Position numbers and translations under genes: made by a program. This document shows, in pieces, positions 16,469 to 24,557 of a stretch of DNA of 64,000 nucleotides. The DNA is taken from NCBI RefSeq assembly GCF_035989285.1, contig NZ_CP108513.1:5146001-5210000 (forward strand). The letters run 5' to 3'. Every line of letters starts with the position of its first letter. Positions within the stretch are counted from its first letter, which is position 1. The notes beneath the pieces are model-generated. The model did no database searches. It had not been told where the DNA came from and worked only from the letters and a program-made list of their open reading frames with translations. Origin of the DNA: Streptomyces sp. NBC_01235. Lineage in GTDB: Bacteria; Actinomycetota; Actinomycetes; Streptomycetales; Streptomycetaceae.

Positions 16469-17409
16469 CGGGAATCGTCGAGCAGGGGCGCCACCTCGGC
16501 GCCGAACGCCGCCATCTGGTCGGTGAGTTCGGTCCGGCTCCGGCAGCGGAACCTGACCTGGATCTGGTCCACGCCCATCGCCGGGTAGGCGCGGAGGGAC
16601 TCTGCGAGGGCCTCCGGCGGGCCGGTGAGGGTGCGGCGGCCGACGTCCCAGCCGGGCGCCCCCACGTACAGGGGCTCGGTGATGGCGCCGACGGTGAGGG
16701 GCGTGGCGATGCCCGCGTCCTCGCGCAGGCGCCGGATCCTCTCGATCTGTGCGGGCATCCGGTCCCTGGGGTCGCCCTGCGGCAGCCAGCCGTCGCCCTT
16801 GAGCGCGGCCCGGCGGACGGCCGCCGGGGAGGAGCCGCCGACCCAGACGGGGACGCGGGTCTGCGCCGGTCTCGGCCGCTGCCCGAGCCCCTCGAAGTCG
16901 TAGAACTTCCCGTGGTGGGCCGGGAACTCGTCCGGTCCGAGGGCGGCGCGCAGGGCGTCGATCGTCTCGTCGAGGACGGCCCCGCGCCGCTCGAAGTCCG
17001 CCCCCAGCGCCTCGAACTCCTCCCGTACGTGACCTGCGCCCACCCCGAGGATCAGCCGGCCGCCGCTGAGGTGGTCGAGGGTGGCGTACTGCTTCGCGGT
17101 GAGGAGGGGGTGGCGCAGGCCGACGACGGCGACGTGACTGAGCAGGCGGACGCGTTCGGTGACGGCCGCGAGGTGGGCGAGGGTGGCCACGGGGTCGTAC
17201 CAGACCGTGCTCATGGCCTCGGCCAGCCGGCGCGGGATCGCCACGTGGTCGCAGGCGGCGACGTAGGCGAAGCCGGCCCGGTCGGCGGCGCGGGCGATCT
17301 CGACGAGGTCGGCGGGGCCGGCGCCGGCCTCCCAGGGTTCGGCGTAGATCGTCGACCGGGACTGGACCGGGAGCTGGATGCCGTACCGGACGCCGTGGCC
17401 GAGGCTCAT
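16465..17409 (-). CDS. LLM-class F420-dependent oxidoreductase
   Basis: 314 residues. Start region MSLGHGVRYGIQLPVQSRS, then FAYVAACDHVAIPRRL, LLSHVAVVGLRHPLLTAKQYATLDHLSGGRLILGVGAGHVREEFEALGADFERRG and VWVGGSSPAAVRRAALKGDGWLP, all typical of F420-type LLM proteins. The ATG at 17409 overlaps the stop of the upstream amidohydrolase by 4 bp, so it is the second gene of a coupled two-gene operon under the operator at 18677. Expected to carry out a hydride-transfer step on the product or precursor of the hydrolase reaction. Confidence 0.9.
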   Translation of the reverse strand: MSLGHGVRYGIQLPVQSRSTIYAEPWEAGAGPADLVEIARAADRAGFAYVAACDHVAIPRRLAEAMSTVWYDPVATLAHLAAVTERVRLLSHVAVVGLRHPLLTAKQYATLDHLSGGRLILGVGAGHVREEFEALGADFERRGAVLDETIDALRAALGPDEFPAHHGKFYDFEGLGQRPRPAQTRVPVWVGGSSPAAVRRAALKGDGWLPQGDPRDRMPAQIERIRRLREDAGIATPLTVGAITEPLYVGAPGWDVGRRTLTGPPEALAESLRAYPAMGVDQIQVRFRCRSRTELTDQMAAFGAEVAPLLDDSR

Positions 17410-18656
17410 CGGGGGCTCCGGGGGCTCCACAGGCCGTCCTTCGTCAGCCCCAGCAGGTCGATCGCGTTGCCGCGGACGATCCGCTCCACCACGTCCGGGT
17501 CCAGGTGCCCCATCTGCGCCTCGCCGACCTCCCGCGACTTCGGCCAGGTGGAGTCGGAGTGGGGGTAGTCGGTCTCGTAGAGCACGTTCCCGACGCCGAT
17601 CGAGTCGAGGTTCCGGAGCCCGAAGGCGTCGTCGAAGAAGCAGCCGAAGACATGGCCGGCGAAGAGCTCGGACGGCGGCCGGTGCACCTTGTCCGCGACC
17701 CCGCCCCACCCCCGGTTCTCCTCCCACACCACGTCTGCGCGCTCCAGGATGTACGGAATCCAGCCGATCTGGCCCTCCGCGTACATCACCTTCAGGTTGG
17801 GGAAGCGTTCGAACTTGCCGCTCATCAGCCAGTCGACCATCGAGAAACAGCAGTTGGCGAAGGTGATCGTCGAACCGACGGCCGGCGGGGCGTCCGCCGA
17901 CGTGGACGGCATACGGCTGCTGGATCCGATGTGCATCGCGACGACGGTGCCGGTCTCGTCGCAGGCGGCGAGGAACGGGTCCCAGTAGTCGGTGTGGACG
18001 GACGGCAGGCCGAGGTGCGGGGGTATCTCGGAGAAGGCGACCGCCCGGACCCCGCGGGCGGCGTTGCGCCGCACCTCTTCCGCCGCCAGCTCGGCGTCCC
18101 AGAGCGGGATGAGGGTGAGCGGGATCAACCGGCCCCGCGCCTTCGGGCCGCACCACTCCTCCACCATCCAGTCGTTGTAGGCGCGCACGCACAGCAGGCC
18201 CAGCTCGTGGTCGGCGGCCTCGGTGAAGGTCTGGCCGCAGAAGCGCGGGAAGGTGGGGAAGCAGACGGCGGACTGGACGTGGTTGACGTCCATGTCGGCG
18301 AGGCGGGACGGCACGTCGTACGACCCCGGGCGCATCTGCTCGTAGGTGATGACCTCCAGCTTGATCTCGTCCCGGCTGAAGCCGACGGCGGTGTCGAGGC
18401 GGGTGAGGGGGCGGTGCAGGTCCTCGTAGATCCACCAGTCGCCGACGGGGCCGTCGTCGCCGGGCTCGCCCATGACGGGCTTGAAGCGGCCGCCGAGGAA
18501 CGTCATCTCCTTCAGCGGGGCGCGGACGACGCGGGGCGCGGTGTCGAGGTACTTCTTCGGCAGGCGGTCCTGCCAGACGGTGGACGGCTCCACGGTGTGG
18601 TCGTCGACGGAGATGATCAGCGGGAGGGGCGTCGTGCTCGTCGGTGTGGTCTCCAT
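17406..18656 (-). CDS. Amidohydrolase-2 family metal-dependent hydrolase
   Basis: 416 residues. Motif SVDDHTVEP at the N-terminus replaces the usual HxH of the amidohydrolase superfamily, a form seen in actinobacterial PF04909-type proteins. Further motifs: VQSAVCFPTFPRFCGQTF, AFSEIPPHLGLPSVHTDYWDPFLAAC, VVAMHIGSSS, VMYAEGQIGWIPYIL and LYETDYPHSDSTWP, which supplies the metal-binding Asp/His. The ATG at 18656 lies only 6 bp after a -10 TACCGT, so the mRNA is probably leaderless. Hydrolase or decarboxylase; substrate unknown. First gene of the operon with the LLM oxidoreductase. Confidence 0.88.
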   Translation of the reverse strand: METTPTSTTPLPLIISVDDHTVEPSTVWQDRLPKKYLDTAPRVVRAPLKEMTFLGGRFKPVMGEPGDDGPVGDWWIYEDLHRPLTRLDTAVGFSRDEIKLEVITYEQMRPGSYDVPSRLADMDVNHVQSAVCFPTFPRFCGQTFTEAADHELGLLCVRAYNDWMVEEWCGPKARGRLIPLTLIPLWDAELAAEEVRRNAARGVRAVAFSEIPPHLGLPSVHTDYWDPFLAACDETGTVVAMHIGSSSRMPSTSADAPPAVGSTITFANCCFSMVDWLMSGKFERFPNLKVMYAEGQIGWIPYILERADVVWEENRGWGGVADKVHRPPSELFAGHVFGCFFDDAFGLRNLDSIGVGNVLYETDYPHSDSTWPKSREVGEAQMGHLDPDVVERIVRGNAIDLLGLTKDGLWSPRSPR

Positions 18657-18662
18657 GGGGGC

Positions 18663-18691
18663 ACGGTAGCGCCGATCTGACGGATCGTCAG
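18663..18691 (-). promoter_or_regulatory. Amidohydrolase promoter with embedded operator, site 4
   Basis: The palindrome CTGACGGATCGTCAG is at 18677-18691, both halves perfect. On the minus strand CTGACG (18691-18686) serves as -35, followed after exactly 17 bp by TACCGT (18668-18663). The start codon follows 6 bp later, which suggests a leaderless transcript. Confidence 0.82.
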
Positions 18692-18706
18692 CTATCGGGT
18701 ATGGGA

Positions 18707-18750
18707 CGGATGCCGGGCGAATGCGTGCCGAATGCGTGCCGGGTGCGGGC
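18707..18750. repeat. Four tandem 11-bp repeats upstream of the SARP gene
   Basis: Units CGGATGCCGGG, CGAATGCGTGC, CGAATGCGTGC and CGGGTGCGGGC follow each other without gaps; the middle two are identical. Direct repeats with an 11-bp period are the usual binding form of SARP/AfsR- and PhoP-type regulators. They lie 155 bp upstream of the SARP start and 16 bp beyond the operator of the divergent amidohydrolase operon. Confidence 0.6.
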
Positions 18751-18904
18751 CGGACTTGATCGACTCTGTGGGGATGTGTGCACGCCTGATGTGAGGGATG
18801 TGTGGACTCCTGGGCGCCTCCCGGATACCTCCCCGGGAAGCTGACGGTTCCGGCATGGACAGGGCAAACTGAACAGGTAATTCGGATGCCTAAAGGGAGC
18901 CCTG

Positions 18905-21892
18905 ATGGACGACCGGGTAGGACACGGCGGCCCACGTGTGCCGGAGCAGTGGCGCCCCGCCTCCCCCGAGGAGTCGGCGGCGCTGCGCTTCGCCGTGCTC
19001 GGCCCGGTGCGCGCACGGCGCGGGAACGAGCGGCTGGCCACCGGCTCCCCCCAGCAACGCGCCCTGCTGGCCGCCCTGTTGCTGCGCGAGGGCCGTACGG
19101 CGACGGCCGCCGAGCTGATCGACGCCCTGTGGGGAGAGGAGCCGCCCTCGCAGGCACTGGCGGCGGTGCGGACGTACGCCTCGCGGCTGCGGAAGGTGCT
19201 GGACCCGGGCGTCCTGGTGAGCGAGTCCGGCGGGTACGCGGTGCGCGGGCTGGGCGAGGGCGCCCTGGATCTCGGGGTGGCGCAGGAGTGGGCGGCGGAG
19301 GCCGAGAAGGCCAAGGCGGCCGGGGACCTGTCCCAGGCCCGTGACGTGCTGAACCGTGCGCTGGGGTTGTGGGACGGGGAGGCGCTGGCCGGCGTCCCCG
19401 GCCCGTACGCGGAGGCGCAGCGCGTCCGGCTGGAGGAGTGGCGGCTGGGGCTGCTGGAGTCCCGGCTGGACATGGACCTGGAGCAGGGCTGCCACGCCGA
19501 GGCGGTCTCCGAACTCACGGCGCTGACGGCCGCGTACCCGTTGCGTGAACGGCTGCGCGAGCTGCTGATGCTGGCGCTGTACCGCAGCGGCCGGCAGGCG
19601 GAGGCCCTTGCGGTGTACGCGGACACGCGGCGGCTGCTGGCGGAGGAGCTGGGCGTGGACCCGCAGGCGGGACTGCGGGAGTTGCAGCGCCGCATCCTCC
19701 AGGCCGACCCGGAACTGGCGGGGCCCTCGGCCCCGGCGGCGGAACCGGCGGTGGTACGGGTCCGTCCGGCCCAACTTCCGGCGACGGTGCCGGACTTCAC
19801 CGGGCGGTCTTCGTTCGTGCGGGAGCTGAGCGCGGTGCTGTCGGCGGCGTCCGGTCCCGAGGGCGGCGGCGGGTCGGGCCGCGTCATGGCCGTGTCGGCG
19901 CTCGCGGGGATCGGGGGCGTGGGCAAGACGACCCTCGCCGTGCACGTGGCCCATCAGGCCCGGTCCGCCTTCCCCGACGGGCAGTTGTACGTCGACCTCC
20001 AGGGCGCGGGAGCCCGGCCCGCGGAGCCGGAGACGGTACTGGGCTCGTTCCTGCGGGCGCTCGGCACGGCCGACTCGGCGATCCCCGACTCCCTGGAGGA
20101 ACGGGCGGCGCTGTACCGGTCGGTCCTGGACGGCCGTCGGGTACTCGTGCTGCTGGACAACGCGAAGGACGCGGCGCAGGTGCGTCCGCTGCTTCCGGGC
20201 ACGGAGGGGTGCGCCGCGCTGGTCACCGCGCGGGTGCGGATGGTGGACCTGGCGGGCGCGCATCTGGTCGACCTGGACGTCATGTCCCCCGACGAGGCGC
20301 TGGCCCTGTTCACGAAGATCGTGGGCGAGGAGCGGGTGGCCTCGGAGCGGGAGGCCGCCCTGGACGTGGTGGCCGCGTGCGGCTTCCTGCCGCTGGCGAT
20401 CCGCATCGCGGCATCCCGGCTGGCGGCCCGCCGCACCTGGACGGTGTCCGTCCTGGCGGCGAAGCTCGCGGACGAACGCCGCCGGCTGGACGAACTCCAG
20501 GCCGGCGACCTCGCCGTGAAGGCCACCTTCGAACTCGGCTACGGCCAGCTGGAGCCGGCCCAGGCCCGCGCGTTCCGCCTCCTCGGCCTGGCGGACGGCC
20601 CGGACATGTCCCTCCGCGCGGCCGCGGCGGTCCTGGACCTCCCCCCGGAGGACACCGAGGACCTCCTGGAGTCCCTCGTCGACACCTCCCTCCTGGAATC
20701 GGCGGCCCCCGGCCGCTACCGCTTCCACGACCTCGTCCGCCTCTACGCGCGTGCATGCGCGGAACGCGACGAGCGTCCGGAGAGCGAGCGGGCGGCGGCG
20801 CTGTCACGGTTGCTGGACTTCTATCTGGCGACGACGGCGGGGGTCTACGCGATCGAACGGCCCGGAGACCGGACCGTCACGCACCTGGAGCCCACCTCGT
20901 ACACCGGCCTGGCGTTCACGGACCGGACGGAGGCCCTTGACTGGCTCTTCCTGGAGGCCCAGTGCCTGCTGGCCTGCGCCCGGCAGCAGACCGCGGGCAG
21001 CGGGCTGCGTCGGGCCGTCGACCTGCTGTGGGCGGCGAAGGACCTGGCCGAGTCGGGCGCGAACGCGAAGCAGTACGAGACGGCCGCGGCGGCCCTGCGC
21101 GACGCCGCGCAGGATGCAGGCGACGTCCGCGCGGAGAGCCGTGCCCGGACGGCACTCTCCAATGTCCACCTGGCCGCCGGACGCTACGCCGAGGCGGACG
21201 AGGAGGCCCGGCGCGCCATCGAGCTCGCCACCATGGCGAACGACGCGACGCCGATCAGCTGGGCGGCCACCGACCGCGGGATCATCGCACTCAGCCAGGG
21301 CCGCTACGAAGAGGCCGAGGAGTTCCTCACCACCGCGAGGGACGGCTATCGAGCGGACGGAAACCGGCCCGGTGAGGCCAGCGCGCTGTGCAACCTGTCA
21401 CGGCTCTACGAGCGCATGAACAGGCCGCCCGACGCGGTCACCCTGGCCCAGCAGGGCGTCGAGATCTTCCAGCAGCTCGGTCTCACACTGCGGCTCGCGA
21501 ACGGCCGCTACGCACTCGGCGTCGCGCTGATCCGGGCCGGCAGGCTCTCCGAGGGTCTGGTGCAACTGTCCGACGCGCTGGTGATGTTCGGCAGCAACCG
21601 GCAGCGCCTGTGGGAGGGGACGACACACTTCCGCATCGCCCAACTGCACCTGGCCGACCATCGCCCGGCTCAGGCGGCCCAGCACGCCGAACAGGCGCTG
21701 GCGATCGGGTTCATCGGCGGTGACCTCATCCGGGGCAGTGTGCTGACCGCGCTGGGCAAGAGCCTGCACGCACTCGGCCAGTCGGACCGGGCACGGGCCT
21801 GCTGGCGTGAGGCCCTGCTTCTCCTGGAGCAGTCGGGAGTGCCCGAGGCCGCCGAGGTACGTCGTCTGCTGACGCCCCTGGACGCGCAATGA
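18905..21892 (+). CDS. AfsR-like SARP regulator (BTAD + NB-ARC + TPR)
   Basis: 995 residues. Residues ~27-100: OmpR-like winged helix (LRFAVLGPVRARRGN, SPQQRALLAALLLREGR, ELIDALWGEEPP, VRTYASRLRKVL). ~105-255: bacterial transcriptional activator domain (LPLR-type AYPLRERLRELLMLALYRSGRQAEALAVY, LGVDPQAGLRELQ). ~300-600: NB-ARC ATPase with Walker A GIGGVGKTTLA, Walker B VLVLLDNAKDA and GFLPLAIRI. ~620-995: TPR-like helical repeats. The layout is that of AfsR-type global or pathway regulators. ATG at 18905 is preceded by AAAGGGAG. No antibiotic cluster is visible nearby; the short peptide gene at 22100 follows. Confidence 0.92.
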   Translation: MDDRVGHGGPRVPEQWRPASPEESAALRFAVLGPVRARRGNERLATGSPQQRALLAALLLREGRTATAAELIDALWGEEPPSQALAAVRTYASRLRKVLDPGVLVSESGGYAVRGLGEGALDLGVAQEWAAEAEKAKAAGDLSQARDVLNRALGLWDGEALAGVPGPYAEAQRVRLEEWRLGLLESRLDMDLEQGCHAEAVSELTALTAAYPLRERLRELLMLALYRSGRQAEALAVYADTRRLLAEELGVDPQAGLRELQRRILQADPELAGPSAPAAEPAVVRVRPAQLPATVPDFTGRSSFVRELSAVLSAASGPEGGGGSGRVMAVSALAGIGGVGKTTLAVHVAHQARSAFPDGQLYVDLQGAGARPAEPETVLGSFLRALGTADSAIPDSLEERAALYRSVLDGRRVLVLLDNAKDAAQVRPLLPGTEGCAALVTARVRMVDLAGAHLVDLDVMSPDEALALFTKIVGEERVASEREAALDVVAACGFLPLAIRIAASRLAARRTWTVSVLAAKLADERRRLDELQAGDLAVKATFELGYGQLEPAQARAFRLLGLADGPDMSLRAAAAVLDLPPEDTEDLLESLVDTSLLESAAPGRYRFHDLVRLYARACAERDERPESERAAALSRLLDFYLATTAGVYAIERPGDRTVTHLEPTSYTGLAFTDRTEALDWLFLEAQCLLACARQQTAGSGLRRAVDLLWAAKDLAESGANAKQYETAAAALRDAAQDAGDVRAESRARTALSNVHLAAGRYAEADEEARRAIELATMANDATPISWAATDRGIIALSQGRYEEAEEFLTTARDGYRADGNRPGEASALCNLSRLYERMNRPPDAVTLAQQGVEIFQQLGLTLRLANGRYALGVALIRAGRLSEGLVQLSDALVMFGSNRQRLWEGTTHFRIAQLHLADHRPAQAAQHAEQALAIGFIGGDLIRGSVLTALGKSLHALGQSDRARACWREALLLLEQSGVPEAAEVRRLLTPLDAQ

Positions 21893-22099
21893 GCCCCGCC
21901 TCCGCGGCGTTCATCGAACGTTTATGACCGCCTGACAAGGTCGACTCAACGGTCCGTCGCGTCGGGGGGCAGGCGGGTCGTACGGGCCCACTGGGGGGTG
22001 GGCTCCGGCATATGCCCTCTGTCCGGCGATACTCGGGGGAATCGCCGGACAGAGGCGTCTCTCACTCACCTGAACACCACTCCCAGGGGGAGCCTGAAC

Positions 22100-22297
22100 A
22101 TGAGCAACACCGAGAAGCAGACGACGGACGCCACCGCGGACATCAGGGCCATGGAGAACCACGCGCCCATCCTGCCGGCGCTCGACGACCTCAAGAAGCC
22201 GGACACCGAGAAGTCCGAGCCGGTGGCCGAGGACGAGATCGTCACGCTCGAGAACCACGCGCCCGCTCCGCCCGCCCTGGACCTGAACGGCAAGTAG
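22100..22297 (+). CDS. Small acidic peptide with two ENHAP repeats
   Basis: 65 residues, no signal peptide, acidic and Pro-rich. It contains the motif twice: MENHAPILPALDD (about residues 18-30) and LENHAPAPPALDL (about 50-62), separated by a Lys/Glu/Asp linker. The ATG at 22100 has AGGGGGAG 7 bp upstream. It is followed by a strong hairpin, so it is a single-gene transcript. The repeated conserved C-terminal segment after a charged leader is reminiscent of a multi-core RiPP precursor, but no modification enzyme is adjacent. It could equally be a small regulatory or binding peptide. Function unknown. Confidence 0.8.
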   Translation: MSNTEKQTTDATADIRAMENHAPILPALDDLKKPDTEKSEPVAEDEIVTLENHAPAPPALDLNGK

Positions 22298-22317
22298 ACC
22301 TTCATCACGACGGGGAT

Positions 22318-22354
22318 CGGCCGCGGCGGCGCGGAGGGGGAGCCGCCGCGGCCG
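22318..22354 (+). terminator. Hairpin after ENHAP peptide gene
   Basis: Perfect 13-bp stem, CGGCCGCGGCGGC (22318-22330) with GCCGCCGCGGCCG (22342-22354), 11-nt loop, 20 bp after the stop codon at 22297. No clear T-tract, as is common in Streptomyces. Confidence 0.75.
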
Positions 22355-22481
22355 TGGCATGTCCAAGGGCAGGTCCAAGCCGATCTATGGCGGAAAGCGT
22401 TCGATCCCCTCGAACAATCGCTCCCCCCTGGCACTACCGTCACTTGCTGTTCGGAAGTCCCCTCCCCCAACAGGAGCCGAG

Positions 22482-22612
22482 ATGACCGCACCAAGAAAGT
22501 CCTCGCCACCATCGCCTTGGTCCTCGGCGCGACCGTCGTCGCCACAAGCCCGGCGCTGGCCAACAACGCCATGCTCGTGAGCCCGCCGAACGCGGTCGTG
22601 GCCACGCCCTGA
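22482..22612 (+). pseudogene. Mini secreted peptide gene with apparent frameshift
   Basis: An ATG at 22482 follows CAGGAG at 5 bp. Four to six bases later a shifted frame encodes a textbook short export signal, TKKVLATIALVLGATVVATSPALA, then NNAMLVSPPNAVVATP and a stop at 22610-22612. In that frame nearly every third codon position is G or C, and there is no start codon upstream of it. Restoring one base directly after the start codon would give a 43-residue peptide. The frame that is actually open from the ATG gives an unconvincing Ser/Pro/Arg peptide. Either a real frameshift or a sequencing error. Confidence 0.6.
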
Positions 22613-22632
22613 CGCCGCACCGTACTCCCGAC

Positions 22633-22655
22633 GGGGCCGAGCCAAGCTCGGCCCC
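22633..22655. terminator. Bidirectional hairpin terminator
   Basis: GGGGCCGAGC (22633-22642), 3-nt loop, GCTCGGCCCC (22646-22655): a perfect 10-bp stem between the peptide reading frame ending at 22612 and the convergent ATP-binding protein ending at 22664. Can serve both transcripts. Confidence 0.75.
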
Positions 22656-22663
22656 TCGCCATG

Positions 22664-23293
22664 TCAGCCCACGCCGCCCGCACCGCCACCCACCTCGCAC
22701 CACACCGTCTTCCCCACCACCCCCTGCTGCTCCACGCCCCACCGCAACACCACCGCCTCGAGCAGCGCGAGGCCGCGCCCGGACTCGTCGTCGTCCGATG
22801 CGCGCAGGAGCACCGGGAGGGCACACGCGGCCGGGTCGCTCACCTCGACGCGGATGCGGTCGCGGTCGACGCGAGCCATCCGCACACGCACCGGAGTCCC
22901 CTCCCCCACATGCCGGATCACGTTGGCGACCAGTTCGGTGACACAGAGCTGGACGTCGGCACAGGCCGGGCCCAGGCATCGGCGTACGGTGCGGCGGAGT
23001 TCGGGTACCGCCTCGGGCAAGGCGAGGAGGCCGAGGTCGAGGAGGGGCGGGTACGCGGACACCCTGCCGCTGTCGCGCAGTGCCGCCGTAAGCCTGCGCG
23101 CCGTCGCGGTGTTGCAGGTGCCGAGCGCGACCAGACCGGCCGGGGGCACGTAGGCGCCGGCGAAGGACGGAAGGTCGGCGCGCAGGGACGGGAGCGTGAT
23201 GCCGTGGGCGGCGAGGGCGGCGCGGAGGTCGCGTACACAGTGGTCCACGTCGTCGTCGGCGGCGGTAGCTGTGGGGGGTTGGGGGTGGTGCAT
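22664..23293 (-). CDS. ATP-binding protein (HATPase_c_2, anti-sigma-like)
   Basis: 209 residues. The C-terminal ~125 residues are a GHKL ATPase fold: LLDLGLLALPEAVPELRRTVRRCL, CVTELVANVIRHV (N-box Asn), VEVSDPAA (G1-like) and ESGRGLALLEAVVLRWG (G2 box). The N-terminal ~75 residues are a helical extension not typical of the family. Such proteins accompany XRE/DUF5753 plus DUF397 genes in Streptomyces, as here (divergent neighbours at 23429 and 24261). Probably a kinase or anti-sigma-type switch protein; substrate unknown. Confidence 0.88.
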   Translation of the reverse strand: MHHPQPPTATAADDDVDHCVRDLRAALAAHGITLPSLRADLPSFAGAYVPPAGLVALGTCNTATARRLTAALRDSGRVSAYPPLLDLGLLALPEAVPELRRTVRRCLGPACADVQLCVTELVANVIRHVGEGTPVRVRMARVDRDRIRVEVSDPAACALPVLLRASDDDESGRGLALLEAVVLRWGVEQQGVVGKTVWCEVGGGAGGVG

Positions 23294-23428
23294 GAGGAGG
23301 CCTGCCTCTCGGGCCGTTCACGTTCGCTTGCTTTCCGTGATGGATCCGTCACAGATTGACGCCAAGCCGCGTACCGTAAAAGAGGTTTCGGCTGCGCAAG
23401 CGCAACAGGCAAACGGCGGTGATGAGCT

Positions 23429-24280
23429 GTGCCCCCACGCAAGGACCCCGACGCGTCGGCGAACGTTCCCTCCTTCTACGGCGCCGAGTTGCGCTACAGG
23501 AGGGAACTCGCAGGCCTCACGCTCGAACAACTGGCGGAAGGAAGCTTCCGCGGCATCCCTTTCCTGAGCCAGATCGAGCGCGGTGAGCGGCGAATGCCGC
23601 TGGATCTCGCCCAGCACGTCGACAAGGTCCTCGGCACGGACGGCTTTTTCGAGCGGCGTTGTGAAGACGCCCGCAAGGCCCGGCAGTCCGGGCACGCCGA
23701 GTACTTCGCCGACGTGGCGGAGATGGAGAAGGACGCGGAGACGATCGAGGAGTGGGCGCCCATGCTGGTGCCCGGCCTGCTGCAGACCGCGCCCTACACG
23801 CGGGCGATCGTAAGAGCAGCCATGCCCCGGGCTGCGGAGGACGAGGTAGAGGAGAAGGTGAACGCCCGGATGGGACGGACCGCGCTCTTCGACTCGGCCG
23901 ACCCGCCCAAGTTCTGGGCGATCCTCGACGAGTCACTGATCCGCCGCCCCACGCTCCCCGACGAGCCCATGGCCGAGCTGCTGGAGCACATCGCACAGCT
24001 GATCAGGAGAACGCACTCCATTCTGCAGATCGTTCCGAAAACGTCCGCTACTCACCCGTTCATGATGGGCATGACCAAGTTCATGACCTTCACGGATGCC
24101 CCGCCCGTCGTCTACACCGAGAGCCTCCACAGCGGCCAACTCATCGACTATCCGGCGCTCGTGAAGCAGTACCGGGAGTCGTACGATCTGCTCAGGGCCG
24201 CCGCACTGTCGCCTGAGGCGTCCCTGGCGATGATCGAGACTGCGGCAGAGGACTATCGACATGGCAAACCACGAGATTGA
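23429..24280 (+). CDS. XRE family regulator with DUF5753
   Basis: 283 residues. Residues ~14-75 form a helix-turn-helix (FYGAELRYRRELAGLTLEQLAEGSFRGIPFLSQIERGERRMP). From ~100 the DUF5753 ligand/effector domain follows with MLVPGLLQTAPYTRAIVRAAMP, NARMGRTALF, AILDESLIRRPTLPDEPM, LQIVPKTSATHPFMMG and the C-terminal LSPEASLAMIETAAEDYRHG. GTG start at 23429. The DUF397 gene overlaps its end by 20 bp. This is the only complete copy of the XRE-DUF5753/DUF397 pair in the window and is a model for the two truncated ones. Confidence 0.93.
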   Translation: MPPRKDPDASANVPSFYGAELRYRRELAGLTLEQLAEGSFRGIPFLSQIERGERRMPLDLAQHVDKVLGTDGFFERRCEDARKARQSGHAEYFADVAEMEKDAETIEEWAPMLVPGLLQTAPYTRAIVRAAMPRAAEDEVEEKVNARMGRTALFDSADPPKFWAILDESLIRRPTLPDEPMAELLEHIAQLIRRTHSILQIVPKTSATHPFMMGMTKFMTFTDAPPVVYTESLHSGQLIDYPALVKQYRESYDLLRAAALSPEASLAMIETAAEDYRHGKPRD

Positions 24281-24470
24281 CCTGAGCGCCGCCCGCTGGC
24301 GCCGGAGCAGCTACAGCAACGGCACCGGCGGTGATTGCGTCGAGGTCGCCCACGGCCACGACCGACCCGGCGTCGTCCCGGTCCGCGACTCGAAGCGGGC
24401 CGGGGATGGCCCCGTCGTGCTCTTCCGGACCTCCGCCTGGGCCGCCTTCCTCACGTCCTTGCAGAGCTAG
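24261..24470 (+). CDS. DUF397 family protein
   Basis: 69 residues with the family signature DLSAARWRRSSYSNGTGGDCVEVAHGHDRPGVVPVRDSKRAGDGPVVLF, ending in the usual WAAFLTSLQ helix. It starts within the last codons of the XRE/DUF5753 gene (20-bp overlap), so the two are translationally coupled. Typical small partner of that regulator. Confidence 0.93.
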   Translation: MANHEIDLSAARWRRSSYSNGTGGDCVEVAHGHDRPGVVPVRDSKRAGDGPVVLFRTSAWAAFLTSLQS

Positions 24471-24557
24471 CACGTCCTGCTCACCCGCCCAAGGGCCGTC
24501 CAAGGGCAGTTGTCCACAGGCCGCACGGCGAACGAGCCGGGCTGCGATCTTGGTTGG

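Noticed and set aside
18905..21892. SARP gene as cluster-situated activator of an antibiotic gene cluster
   Set aside because: No PKS, NRPS or other backbone enzyme lies in the window.
22359..22580. 73-residue frame covering the mini peptide region
   Set aside because: Arg/Pro/Ser-rich with no signal; the shifted frame has the coding signal.
24510..24557. Extended N-terminus of the AbiEi-like protein from TTG 24510
   Set aside because: The added residues are not family-like; GTG 24558 gives the normal start.
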